A stretch of 64,000 nt of DNA, from the NCBI RefSeq assembly GCF_014892575.1, contig NZ_JADBGI010000003.1, positions 211,915 to 275,914 on the forward strand, given 5' to 3'. This document shows positions 55,098-62,942 of this stretch, one piece after another (position 1 is the stretch's first letter; the number at the start of each line of letters is the position of its first letter). The position numbers and the translations under genes are program-made. Under the pieces are notes generated by a model. The model was not told the origin of the DNA. It saw nothing but the letters and a program-made list of their open reading frames with translations, and searched no databases. The stretch comes from Nocardiopsis coralli. GTDB lineage: Bacteria > Actinomycetota > Actinomycetes > Streptosporangiales > Streptosporangiaceae.

Positions 55098-55245
55098 GGT
55101 GTCGTGTCCTTCCTCGAACGGTCGCCACCGAGCATCCGCCGCGCACCGGCCCCGGCACATCGCCCCGCAGGCCGACACCGCCGACACCGCCGTTCGTCCT
55201 TTCGGCCGATGGCCCCCCCGACAGGAGCCGCCATAACCTGTCTCC

Positions 55246-56475
55246 ATGCCCCGCTTCTCCGCCCTGGTCAGGCGTGTCACCGACCCCGCGACCCGGCCCC
55301 ACGCCCTCGCCGTCACCGCCGCAACGGCCGTGTCCGTGCTGCTGGGCCTGCTGTGGTCCTTCGACCTGAAGAGCGGCCTCGCCATCTCCACGTACGAGGA
55401 CTGGCCCGGCCCGCCGACCGGCCCGATGGACCTGGGGCCGACCGTCTCCGGCGGGATCGGTGTGCTGCTGCTGGTGTCGGTCGTGCGCCCGCGGGCGAGC
55501 GCGTCGGCGACCTTCGCGGCGGCGGTGGTCGCCCCGATCGTGGTCACGACGCTCTCAGCGCTCGTGTGGCCGCTGCCGCGGGGGATGTTCGGTTACCCCA
55601 TCGCCGCGTCGGAGATGGCCGCGGTGGTGGCGCTCCTGGCCCTGACGGCTCTGCGCTGCAACGTCCCGCAGATCGTCACCGTGTCGTTCCTGGTGTTCGT
55701 GGCCACCTACTCCGACGTGCTGCGCGACCCCTTCACGCTCGACCCCACCAACGCCCTGCTGATGGTCGTGCTCGCGCTCGCCCCCGGCCTGTACCTGCGG
55801 TGGCAGGGGAACGAGCGGCGGGCACGCGAGGAGCGGACCCGCCAGGCCGAACGCCTGGACATCGCCCGCGACCTGCACGACGTGGTCGCACACGAGGTCA
55901 CCGGGATCGTCGTTCAGGCGCAGGCGCTGCGGCACGTGGCCGAACGCGATCCGTCCGCGGTGCACGACGCCCTCCCGCGGATCGAGGAGGCCGGCACACG
56001 CGCCCTGGAGTCCATGCGGGGGCTGGTCTCCGGGCTGCGCGAACCCGGGGCGGCACCGCTCGCCCCGGGCGCCGCCGGTGAGGGCCTGCGCGCGCTCGAC
56101 GCGTCGGCCGCGCCCGGACGCCCCGGCGTGCGGGTGGAGCTCTCCGGCCCGGTCGACTCGCTCCCGGCCGACGTGGGCACCGCACTGCTGCGGGTGGCGC
56201 AGGAATCGGTCACCAACGCCCTGCGGCACGCCCGCAGCGCCGGACGGGTGAACGTGCACGTCACGGTGGGCAACGGCTCCGTGGAGATCGAGGTCGCCGA
56301 CGACGGGCACGGCAGCCCGCGGCGCGGGGGCGGCGGCCACGGCCTGGTCGGGATGGCCGAGCGTGTGCGCATGCTGGGCGGGCAATTGGACGCGGGACCC
56401 GCCGGGGAGCGGCAGGGTTGGACCGTGCGGGCGAACATCCCCGTACCCGAACGAGACAGAGACGAGGCGCGGTGA
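55246..56475 (+). CDS. NarL-type two-component sensor histidine kinase
   Basis: 409 residues from ATG 55246. Five or six membrane helices occupy residues 20-185, without a large extracellular domain. The HisKA_3 dimerisation box is ARDLHDVVAHEVTGIVVQAQ with phospho-acceptor His211, and the ATPase part has VAQESVTNALRHARS (N-box) and DDGHGS with GHGLVGMAERVRMLGG (G-box). The layout is that of membrane-stress sensors such as DesK/LiaS relatives. It is coupled by GTGA to its response regulator. Confidence 0.92.
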   Translation: MPRFSALVRRVTDPATRPHALAVTAATAVSVLLGLLWSFDLKSGLAISTYEDWPGPPTGPMDLGPTVSGGIGVLLLVSVVRPRASASATFAAAVVAPIVVTTLSALVWPLPRGMFGYPIAASEMAAVVALLALTALRCNVPQIVTVSFLVFVATYSDVLRDPFTLDPTNALLMVVLALAPGLYLRWQGNERRAREERTRQAERLDIARDLHDVVAHEVTGIVVQAQALRHVAERDPSAVHDALPRIEEAGTRALESMRGLVSGLREPGAAPLAPGAAGEGLRALDASAAPGRPGVRVELSGPVDSLPADVGTALLRVAQESVTNALRHARSAGRVNVHVTVGNGSVEIEVADDGHGSPRRGGGGHGLVGMAERVRMLGGQLDAGPAGERQGWTVRANIPVPERDRDEAR

Positions 56476-57134
56476 CGATCCGTGTACTGCTGGCCGACGA
56501 CCAGCCGATGGTGCGGACGGGGTTCCGCTACATGCTCGACGCCGAGGACGGGATCGAGGTGGTCGGCGAGGCCGGGGACGGGATCGAGGCGGTGCGCCTG
56601 GCCGGCGAACTGCGCCCGGACGTGGTGCTCATGGACGTGCGCATGCCCGGCATCGACGGTCTGGAGGCCACCAGGCGGCTCGCGGGCCCGGGCGTCGAGG
56701 ACCCGCTGCGTGTGGTCGTGGTGACCACGTTCGACCTCGACGAATACGTGCACGCGGCGCTGACCGGCGGCGCGGTCGGGTTCCTGCTCAAGGACGCCGG
56801 CCCCGCGCTGCTGATGGAGGCGGTGCGTGCGGCCGACCGGGGCGACGCGCTGGTGTCCCCGCGCATCACCGTGCGGCTGCTGCGGCACTTCGCGACGGCG
56901 CACGCGGCCGGGGCGGGACCGGGCGGGGTCGCGCCGGAGAACGGGCTGACCGAGCGCGAACGCGACATCGTGCAGGCCGTGGCGCGCGGTGCGACCAACA
57001 CCGAGGTCGCCGAGCAGCTGTACGTGACCGTGAGCACCGTCAAGACACACCTGGGGCGTGTGCAGGAGAAACTGGGCGCGCGCAACCGCGTGGAGGTCGC
57101 CGCGTGGGCGTACCGGAACGGGCTCGCGGCCTGA
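56472..57134 (+). CDS. NarL/LuxR-family response regulator
   Basis: 220 residues from GTG 56472, overlapping the kinase stop. The receiver domain has the acidic pair ADD, phospho-acceptor Asp55 in LMDVRMPG and the Lys in FLLKDAG. The LuxR helix-turn-helix (LTERERDIVQAVARGATNTEVAEQLYVTVSTVKTHL) ends the protein. It acts with the kinase at 55246. Its target may be the divergent DUF418 gene (inference). Confidence 0.93.
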   Translation: MTIRVLLADDQPMVRTGFRYMLDAEDGIEVVGEAGDGIEAVRLAGELRPDVVLMDVRMPGIDGLEATRRLAGPGVEDPLRVVVVTTFDLDEYVHAALTGGAVGFLLKDAGPALLMEAVRAADRGDALVSPRITVRLLRHFATAHAAGAGPGGVAPENGLTERERDIVQAVARGATNTEVAEQLYVTVSTVKTHLGRVQEKLGARNRVEVAAWAYRNGLAA

Positions 57135-57191
57135 GGGAGCCGCGGCCGGCGCGCGCCCGTCAGCGGCCGGGAGCGCGCCGCTCGCAGGGCC

Positions 57192-58673
57192 TCACCACTG
57201 GGCGGGGCGGTAGTCCTTGAGGAAACACCCGTAGAGGTCCTCGCCGGCCTCCCCGCGCACCACCGGGTCGTAGACGCGCGCGGCGCCGTCGGTGAGGTCG
57301 AGCGGGGCGTGGAACCCGGCCGCGGCGAGGCGTTCCTTGTCGGGGTGCGGGCGCTCGTCGGTGATCCAGCCCGTGTCGACGCTGGTCATGAGCGTCCCGT
57401 CGCTCTCGAACATCTCCTGCGCGCTGGTGCGGGTGAGCATGTTGAGCGCGGCCTTGGCCATGTTCGTGTGCGGGTGTCCGGAGCCCTTGTACCCGCGGCC
57501 GAAGACGCCTTCCATGGCGGAGACGTTGACGACGTAGGTGCGTCGGGCCGGTGACGCGGCCAGGGCTGGGCGCAGGCGGTCGACCAGCATGAACGGCGCG
57601 CTGACGTTGCACAGCTGCACCTCGAGCATCTCCACGGGGTCGACCCCGCCGACGTTCTGGGTCCAGCTGTTGACGGGCGCCAGGTCGGGCACGAGACCGC
57701 CGGCGTCGATGGCGGTGCCGGAGCGGACCCGGTCCATGGAGGCCGCGCCGGTGGTCAGCGCCAGGGACGTCAGCATCTCTGGGGTGAAGGTGTGCCGGGC
57801 CTGGGTGAGCGCGCCCTCGGCCGCTCCCCCGGTGAGTTCCTGGACGCGTGGGCGCAGGCCGCCGAGCACCAGGGGCCGGGGCAGGCCGGACCCGGTCGCC
57901 GGTTCGGCCTCGGCCTCCAGGAGCGGGGCGTAGGAGGCCGGCGAGCGCCGCACGGTCTGGGCCGCGTTGTTGATGAGCACGTCGAGGTGTCCGCGGGAGG
58001 CGACGGTGTCGGCGAGCTCCATGACCTGGGAGGGGTCGCGGAGGTCGATGCCCACGACCTCCAGGCGGTGCAGCCACTCGTGGCTGTCCTCCATGGCGGC
58101 GAAGCGGCGCACGGCGTCGTTGGGGAACCGTGTGGTGATGGTCGTGTGGGCGCCGTCGCGCAGCAGCCGCAGGGCGATGTACATACCGATCTTGGCGCGG
58201 CCGCCGGTGAGGAGGGCCCGGCGCCCGGTCAGGTCGGTGCGGGCGTTGCGCCGCTGCCGGTTCTCGGCCGCGCAGGCCGGGCAGAGCTGGTGGTAGAACG
58301 CGTCGACCTCGCGGAACTTCTCCTTGCAGATGTAGCAGGGGCGGGCCTTGTGCAGCACCCCGGCGAGGGGGCCGTCGCTGCCGCTGGTGAGGGCGCGTCC
58401 GCTGGTCTCGTCGTCGATGCGGTCGGGGGCGGCGGTGGCCGTGGCGGCCAGGACCGCGGAGTCGTGTGCCTTGGCGCGGGCGCGGCGGTCGGCGCGGCGC
58501 TGTTCCTTGACCGCCTTGAACAGCCCGGCGGTGGCCCGCTGCACGGCGATCGAGTCGGGGTGGTCGATGGGCAGCTCACCCGCCTCGGCGATGACGTCCA
58601 GCGCCTCGCGCAGGCGGTCGGGGGAGAGCCCCTCGGTCGTGCTCCGTTCCGTCGTCTCCGTCACTTCCACCAC
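57192..58673 (-). CDS. SDR-family oxidoreductase with N-terminal zinc-ribbon segment
   Basis: 493 residues from GTG/ATG at 58673. Residues 1-150 are a helical, Arg/Ala-rich segment and a CYICKEKF...CPAC pair of Cys-x2-Cys knuckles (about 114-135), a probable zinc ribbon. The rest is a short-chain dehydrogenase domain with GGRAKIGMYIALRLL as the cofactor loop (TGGRxKIG in place of TGxxxGIG), LINNAAQT and YKGSGHPHTNMAKAAL, in which the catalytic Tyr is not in the usual YxxxK form. It may be a non-canonical or dead SDR. The substrate is unknown. Confidence 0.85.
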   Translation of the reverse strand: MVEVTETTERSTTEGLSPDRLREALDVIAEAGELPIDHPDSIAVQRATAGLFKAVKEQRRADRRARAKAHDSAVLAATATAAPDRIDDETSGRALTSGSDGPLAGVLHKARPCYICKEKFREVDAFYHQLCPACAAENRQRRNARTDLTGRRALLTGGRAKIGMYIALRLLRDGAHTTITTRFPNDAVRRFAAMEDSHEWLHRLEVVGIDLRDPSQVMELADTVASRGHLDVLINNAAQTVRRSPASYAPLLEAEAEPATGSGLPRPLVLGGLRPRVQELTGGAAEGALTQARHTFTPEMLTSLALTTGAASMDRVRSGTAIDAGGLVPDLAPVNSWTQNVGGVDPVEMLEVQLCNVSAPFMLVDRLRPALAASPARRTYVVNVSAMEGVFGRGYKGSGHPHTNMAKAALNMLTRTSAQEMFESDGTLMTSVDTGWITDERPHPDKERLAAAGFHAPLDLTDGAARVYDPVVRGEAGEDLYGCFLKDYRPAQW

Positions 58674-58861
58674 TGCTCCGTCGGCTCCACGAGGCCCCGG
58701 GCGGGGCCGTCAGGAAGCTTATGCGCACACGGGCACCGCCTCAGCTCGCGGGCCCGCGCAGGGCGATCTCCCCGGATCCGGCCCTAGAACCCCGCTCCAC
58801 CGGCGATCATGGAGGGGTACGCAGGACGGCGGTCGGGGCGCGCCCCCGGGCAGGAGGACCA

Positions 58862-59389
58862 GTGGACCGACTCACACGTGAACTCGTGGTGCTGCTCGAC
58901 GAGGACCACCGGCACGTCGGGGTCGCCGACAAGGCCACCGTGCACACCGAGCAGACCCCGCTCCACCTGGCCTTCTCCTGCCACGTGCTGGACGCGCGCG
59001 GCCGCGTACTGGTGACCCGGCGGGCGCTGGGCAAGCGCACGTGGCCGGGGGTGTGGACCAACAGCTGCTGCGGCCACCCGGGACCGGACGAGACCCCGGA
59101 GGCGGCGGTGCGTCGGCGGGTGCGCCAGGAGCTCGGCCTCGACCTGACCGATGTGTGGCCGGCCCTGCCCGACTTCCGCTACCGGGCGGTCTCGGCCGAG
59201 GGGATCGTGGAGAACGAGGTCTGCCCGGTCTTCTGGGCCCGCACCGACGGCGAACCCGATCCGGACCCGGAGGAGGTCGCCGAGTACGCCTGGGTGGAGT
59301 GGAACGACCTGGTCGCGGCCGCCGAGCACGCCCCGTGGGCGCTCAGCCCGTGGTCGGTGCTGCAGATCCCGGCGATGCCCCGGCCGTGA
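58862..59389 (+). CDS. idi: isopentenyl-diphosphate delta-isomerase, type I
   Basis: 175 residues from GTG 58862 with AGGAGG upstream. Nudix-like fold: LHLAFSCHVLDARGRVLVTRRALGKRTWPGVWTNSCCGHP contains the catalytic Cys (Cys70) and the metal-binding His. ENEVCPVFWA holds the catalytic Glu and YAWVEW closes the active site. The enzyme interconverts IPP and DMAPP for isoprenoid synthesis. No other isoprenoid gene lies nearby. Length and motifs are those of the E. coli Idi type. Confidence 0.93.
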   Translation: MDRLTRELVVLLDEDHRHVGVADKATVHTEQTPLHLAFSCHVLDARGRVLVTRRALGKRTWPGVWTNSCCGHPGPDETPEAAVRRRVRQELGLDLTDVWPALPDFRYRAVSAEGIVENEVCPVFWARTDGEPDPDPEEVAEYAWVEWNDLVAAAEHAPWALSPWSVLQIPAMPRP

Positions 59390-59461
59390 GGGAGGGGGCA
59401 CCTACCGTGAGGGCCCCGGGCCCGGAGGGAGAACCGGGCCGAGGCGGAGGGGGGACACGGG

Positions 59462-59785
59462 TCACTTCCCGGTGAGCTCCTTGGAGACCTCCGGGACCTC
59501 CCAGGTGGCGTCGTACTCGGAATGGTTGGCGTAGACCGCGGCCAGGTACTTCACGGCCATGCGCCAGGCGAACAGTTCGGACCACGGGTCTCCCCCGTGG
59601 ACGGACGCCGACGGGTCGACGGTGCGCATGCTCGCGTCGTGCGCATCCGCGTAGCCGCGCACGATCCTGCGTTTCGCCGCGACCTCGGCCAGCGCCCGTT
59701 CCCTGCCGCGGGACCCTTCCGGGACCGCTTTCGACGCGCGTTCGTCCTCGTCCAACCGCGCGTTCAGGAACTCGACGATGGTCAA
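59462..59785 (-). CDS. DUF6221 protein
   Basis: 107 residues. TTG 59785 is preferred because GAGGAGC lies just upstream and homologues begin with M-x-x-x-V/L-x-F-L; ATG 59800 is the alternative. VEFLNARLDEDERAS, AEVAAKRRIVRGYADAH and LFAWRMAVKYLAAVYANHSEYDATW follow the DUF6221 pattern. These small actinobacterial proteins are of unknown function and occur in many copies, often near mobile elements. Confidence 0.85.
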   Translation of the reverse strand: MTIVEFLNARLDEDERASKAVPEGSRGRERALAEVAAKRRIVRGYADAHDASMRTVDPSASVHGGDPWSELFAWRMAVKYLAAVYANHSEYDATWEVPEVSKELTGK

Positions 59786-59925
59786 CGGACAGCTCCTCAT
59801 CTGCTACCCACGAATGCCCTACATATGGGCCAGTATCCGCCATTTGACCGTTTCAGGCCACCCCGGCCGGAACCGGCCCCGGAAGGTTGGCGGCACCTCC
59901 GCCACACGGGTACGCGAGCCGCAGG

Positions 59926-60759
59926 TCAGCTGCATCCCTCGAACTGCGGGACGCTCTTGACGAGCTCCAGATCGGTGCTGCCGAACCACTCCTCCAACAG
60001 CTCCCCCGCGGTCCCGTCCTGGTACATCTCGTTGATCGCCTTGTTGACCGCCTCGCAGGCCTCCACGTCGCCGTGCGGCAGCCCCACACCGTACTTCTCG
60101 TCGGTGAAGGGGTTGTTCACGAACCGGTAGGCGGAGGGGTCCTCGGCCAGGAACCCGGCGAGGATCAGGTCGTCGGTCGAGACCGCGTCGACACGTTCGT
60201 CGCTGAGCCAGTCGATGCACTGGCTGTAACTGGGGGCGTCGGCGACGGTCGCGCCGATGCCCAGACCGTCGGTGATGCGCGAGGCGGAGTTGGAGCCCTC
60301 GCCCTGGCACACGTCGTGGCCCTCCAGGTCGCGCACGGTCTCGATACCGGTCTCGTCGGCGCGCACGAGGATGTCCTGTTTGGCGACGTAGTAGGGGCCG
60401 CCGAAGGTCACCTCGGTCTTGCGTTCGGGGGTGATGGAGTAGGTGGCCACGACCATGTCGACCTCGCCGCCGATGATCTTGTCCTCCCGTTCGGCGGAGG
60501 TCACCCCGGCCAGTTCCACGTCCTCTCGCTCGAACCCCATGCCCTCGGCGAGGTAGTGGGCCACGTCGACGTCGAAGCCGGAGAACCCCCCGTTCTCGGA
60601 CAGCCCCAGGCCGGGCTGGTCGAACTTGACGCCGATCGTGATGGTGTCGCCCTCCAGGACGGAGGGCTCCTCGCCGGGCGCGGAGCACGCGGCCAGGGTC
60701 AGGACCCCCGCGGCGGCAGCGGCGAGGAGGGGTGTGGTGGTGCGGTGCCGGTTCCTCAT
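59926..60759 (-). CDS. glnH: glutamate-binding lipoprotein (GlnH-like)
   Basis: 277 residues from ATG 60759. Signal peptide with lipobox LAAC (Cys25). The mature protein is a family 3 solute-binding protein: TITIGVKFDQPGLGLSENGGFSGFDVDVAHYLAEGMGF, then EREDKIIGGEVDMVVATYSIT, then GPYYVAKQDILVR. The pocket Arg/Asp pattern is that of glutamate/aspartate binders. It lies 25 bp after a GlnX-like sensor gene and before no ABC permease. This is the pattern of the GlnH-GlnX-PknG sensing system of mycobacteria rather than of a transporter. Confidence 0.88.
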   Translation of the reverse strand: MRNRHRTTTPLLAAAAAGVLTLAACSAPGEEPSVLEGDTITIGVKFDQPGLGLSENGGFSGFDVDVAHYLAEGMGFEREDVELAGVTSAEREDKIIGGEVDMVVATYSITPERKTEVTFGGPYYVAKQDILVRADETGIETVRDLEGHDVCQGEGSNSASRITDGLGIGATVADAPSYSQCIDWLSDERVDAVSTDDLILAGFLAEDPSAYRFVNNPFTDEKYGVGLPHGDVEACEAVNKAINEMYQDGTAGELLEEWFGSTDLELVKSVPQFEGCS

Positions 60760-60784
60760 CGGCCTCGTCCTCGTCTCTCGGGGG

Positions 60785-62287
60785 TCATCGGTACTCGGCC
60801 AGCCGCGGGCGCACACCGGCGGCGATCAGGACCAGGACCAGCACGGTCCCGGCGGGCAGCAGCCACGTCCACACCGACAGCGACCTCTCACCGCTCTCGA
60901 TGCCGGCCTCGAACTGGGCCCCGTGCAGGTCGATGAGCCGGTCGAGCGCGTAGGTGTACTCGGTGAACGCGCCGTCCTCGTGGTGGGCGATGTCCATGCG
61001 GGCGTCGATCGCTCCGGAGCGGTCACCGTCCGCGTCGAGCCCGCGCATGTCCCGGTCCGCGTCCTGCAGGGTGTCGTAGGCGGTCAGGACCTCGCCGAGC
61101 GTCTCGCGTTCGGCCGGGAGCAGGGCCTGGCGTGCGTCCTCGCCCAGGTAACCGAGGGTGCCGGGGTCGGCGTCCTCGTCCCCGTCGGCCTGCTCCCCCG
61201 ATCCGGGCAGGTCCGGGTAGTCCTCGGCGACCTCCGCGACCTGCTCGTAGTACTCCTCCAGGTCCGATGCCGGCCGGAACAGCACCGCCTGCGCGCGTTC
61301 GAGGTAGACCTGCTGGTGGTGGTCGGCGTGCTCGGGATCGAGCAGGAACCGGCTCTGGTCGGCCTGCATGTCGGTGGCCACGGCCGTGGCGCGCGACAGC
61401 GCCATGGCGGCGTCCAGGCCCTCCTCCTTGGCGCGGCTCTGGTCGTTGCCGCTGCCGTTGAGCGCCACGATGACCCCGACCGTCAGCACCGCGGTGGCGG
61501 CCGTCGCGGCGATCAGGGGCGCGTTGAGGCGGCGGCGGAACCGGCCGCGCAGGTAGAGCTGGAACCCCGCGAGCACACCGACGGCGATCACCCCCGAGCC
61601 GCCCACCCAGGCCAGGCCGAGCGCGACCGCCTCCTGGCCGTCCTCGTGGTTGGCGCGCACGATCGCCGAGGAGTCGAGCCCGAGGTTGAAGGCCTTCGGC
61701 ATGAGGTCGGTGTGCATGAGGTGGCTGCCCTCGCGGTACCGCTCCAGGGCGTCCCCGTCGACCTCGCCCGGCGCCGCCCCGGCCTCGTCGTTGAGCAGCA
61801 GCGCCTCCCCCGCGGCGCGTTCGTACTCGCCGATACCGTCCAGCACCGCCTGGACGTTGACCTCCTCGACGGTGTCACCCTCGGTGAGCGAGGCGGCCTG
61901 CAGCAGGGCCTCGTTGGCGCGGGCGCGGCTCTCCTCGTAACGTTCCTCGGCCGCCTCGCGCCCCGACCCGAGCTCGTGGTCGGTACCCATGAGCAGCACG
62001 TCGGCGGTCTGGGCGTCCATGTCGGCCAGCGCCAGGTACAGCTCCGTGGTGGCCATGGCCTGCGGCCCGGCGTCGTGGCCGAGCACCTCCATGCCGTCCC
62101 GGGCCTGCCCGAGGGTGGAGCCCGCCGAGACCGCCAGCCCGCCCACCGCGACGACCGCGGCCGCGGTCAGCAGCCACAGGCGCGCGGGCGTGGTGCGCAG
62201 GCGCGCGCGCAGGCCCGACCGGGGCCGCTCATCCCCGCTGGAGGACGATGACGGTCCACGCACCGACGTAGATGCGGTCGTTGTCAT
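60785..62287 (-). CDS. glnX: GlnX-like four-helix membrane sensor
   Basis: 500 residues. ATG 62287 overlaps the FHA gene by 59 bp; GTG 62260 is an alternative. Four membrane helices (about 35-55, 255-280, 290-312 and 470-492) enclose two large extracellular helical domains rich in Glu, Asp and Ala (AGPGAMATTELYLALADMDAQ-like and DQSRFLLDPEHADHHQQVYLERAQ). In mycobacteria GlnX receives the glutamate signal from GlnH and passes it to the kinase PknG. No HAMP or kinase domain is present, so it must signal through another protein; the adjacent FHA protein is a candidate. Confidence 0.75.
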   Translation of the reverse strand: MTTTASTSVRGPSSSSSGDERPRSGLRARLRTTPARLWLLTAAAVVAVGGLAVSAGSTLGQARDGMEVLGHDAGPQAMATTELYLALADMDAQTADVLLMGTDHELGSGREAAEERYEESRARANEALLQAASLTEGDTVEEVNVQAVLDGIGEYERAAGEALLLNDEAGAAPGEVDGDALERYREGSHLMHTDLMPKAFNLGLDSSAIVRANHEDGQEAVALGLAWVGGSGVIAVGVLAGFQLYLRGRFRRRLNAPLIAATAATAVLTVGVIVALNGSGNDQSRAKEEGLDAAMALSRATAVATDMQADQSRFLLDPEHADHHQQVYLERAQAVLFRPASDLEEYYEQVAEVAEDYPDLPGSGEQADGDEDADPGTLGYLGEDARQALLPAERETLGEVLTAYDTLQDADRDMRGLDADGDRSGAIDARMDIAHHEDGAFTEYTYALDRLIDLHGAQFEAGIESGERSLSVWTWLLPAGTVLVLVLIAAGVRPRLAEYR

Positions 62288-62924
62288 TGAGGGGGACCTC
62301 CACGTTGGGGGTGATGGGGTTCGCGGTCCCGTTGACCGTGGTTCCGTTGGTCGACCCGGGGTCCAGGAGCGCCCACGTGTCACCCTCGCGTGCGACGAGG
62401 ACCGCGTGAACGTGGGAGATCGCGGGGTCCCCGCCGGGGCCGCCCAGGTCGATCTCGGGGGTGAAACCGCGGGAGGCGCTGCGCCGGCCGATGTGGACCC
62501 GGTCGCTGTCCAGGGTGACCCTGCGGGGCCGGTGGCCGGTGGGGAAGGCGATGCGCGCGGGGTCGAGCATGCCCTGGTCGACCATGTACTGGTAGTAGGC
62601 CGGGTCGGCGGCCACGACGGCGCGCCAGATGGCGCCGAGGGGGCTGGCACCGGGGTGGCGGCGCTGGTGTGCTCCGGACCGGGACGCGAAGTCGTACCCG
62701 CACTCCTCGCAGAAGCGCCCGGCGCGGGAGGTCCCGCACTCGGGGCAGGGACCTCCGCGGGGTTCTCCGGCGGGCGGACGCGGCGCGGGGACGGGCGGTG
62801 TGGTCGGGGGCGCGTGGGTGCGGGGGTCGGGGGCGGCGAGCGGGGCGAGGGTCTGCAGGCGGAGCCCGCACACGTCGCAGAAGTCGTCGGATGTGGAGTC
62901 GTGCCCGGACGGGCAACTCGGCAT
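62229..62924 (-). CDS. zinc-ribbon/FHA-domain protein
   Basis: 231 residues from ATG 62924. Two Cys-x2-Cys zinc ribbons (CPSGH...CDVCG, and CPECG...CEECG) flank a Pro-rich linker. The C-terminal FHA domain has VHIGRRS, AISHVHAVLV and LLDPGSTNGTTVNG, the residues that hold phosphothreonine. It lies between the VWA gene and glnX and would link a Ser/Thr kinase such as PknG, expected further upstream outside the window, to the sensor. Confidence 0.9.
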   Translation of the reverse strand: MPSCPSGHDSTSDDFCDVCGLRLQTLAPLAAPDPRTHAPPTTPPVPAPRPPAGEPRGGPCPECGTSRAGRFCEECGYDFASRSGAHQRRHPGASPLGAIWRAVVAADPAYYQYMVDQGMLDPARIAFPTGHRPRRVTLDSDRVHIGRRSASRGFTPEIDLGGPGGDPAISHVHAVLVAREGDTWALLDPGSTNGTTVNGTANPITPNVEVPLNDNDRIYVGAWTVIVLQRG

Positions 62925-62942
62925 GGGGTCCCTCCTACCCGG

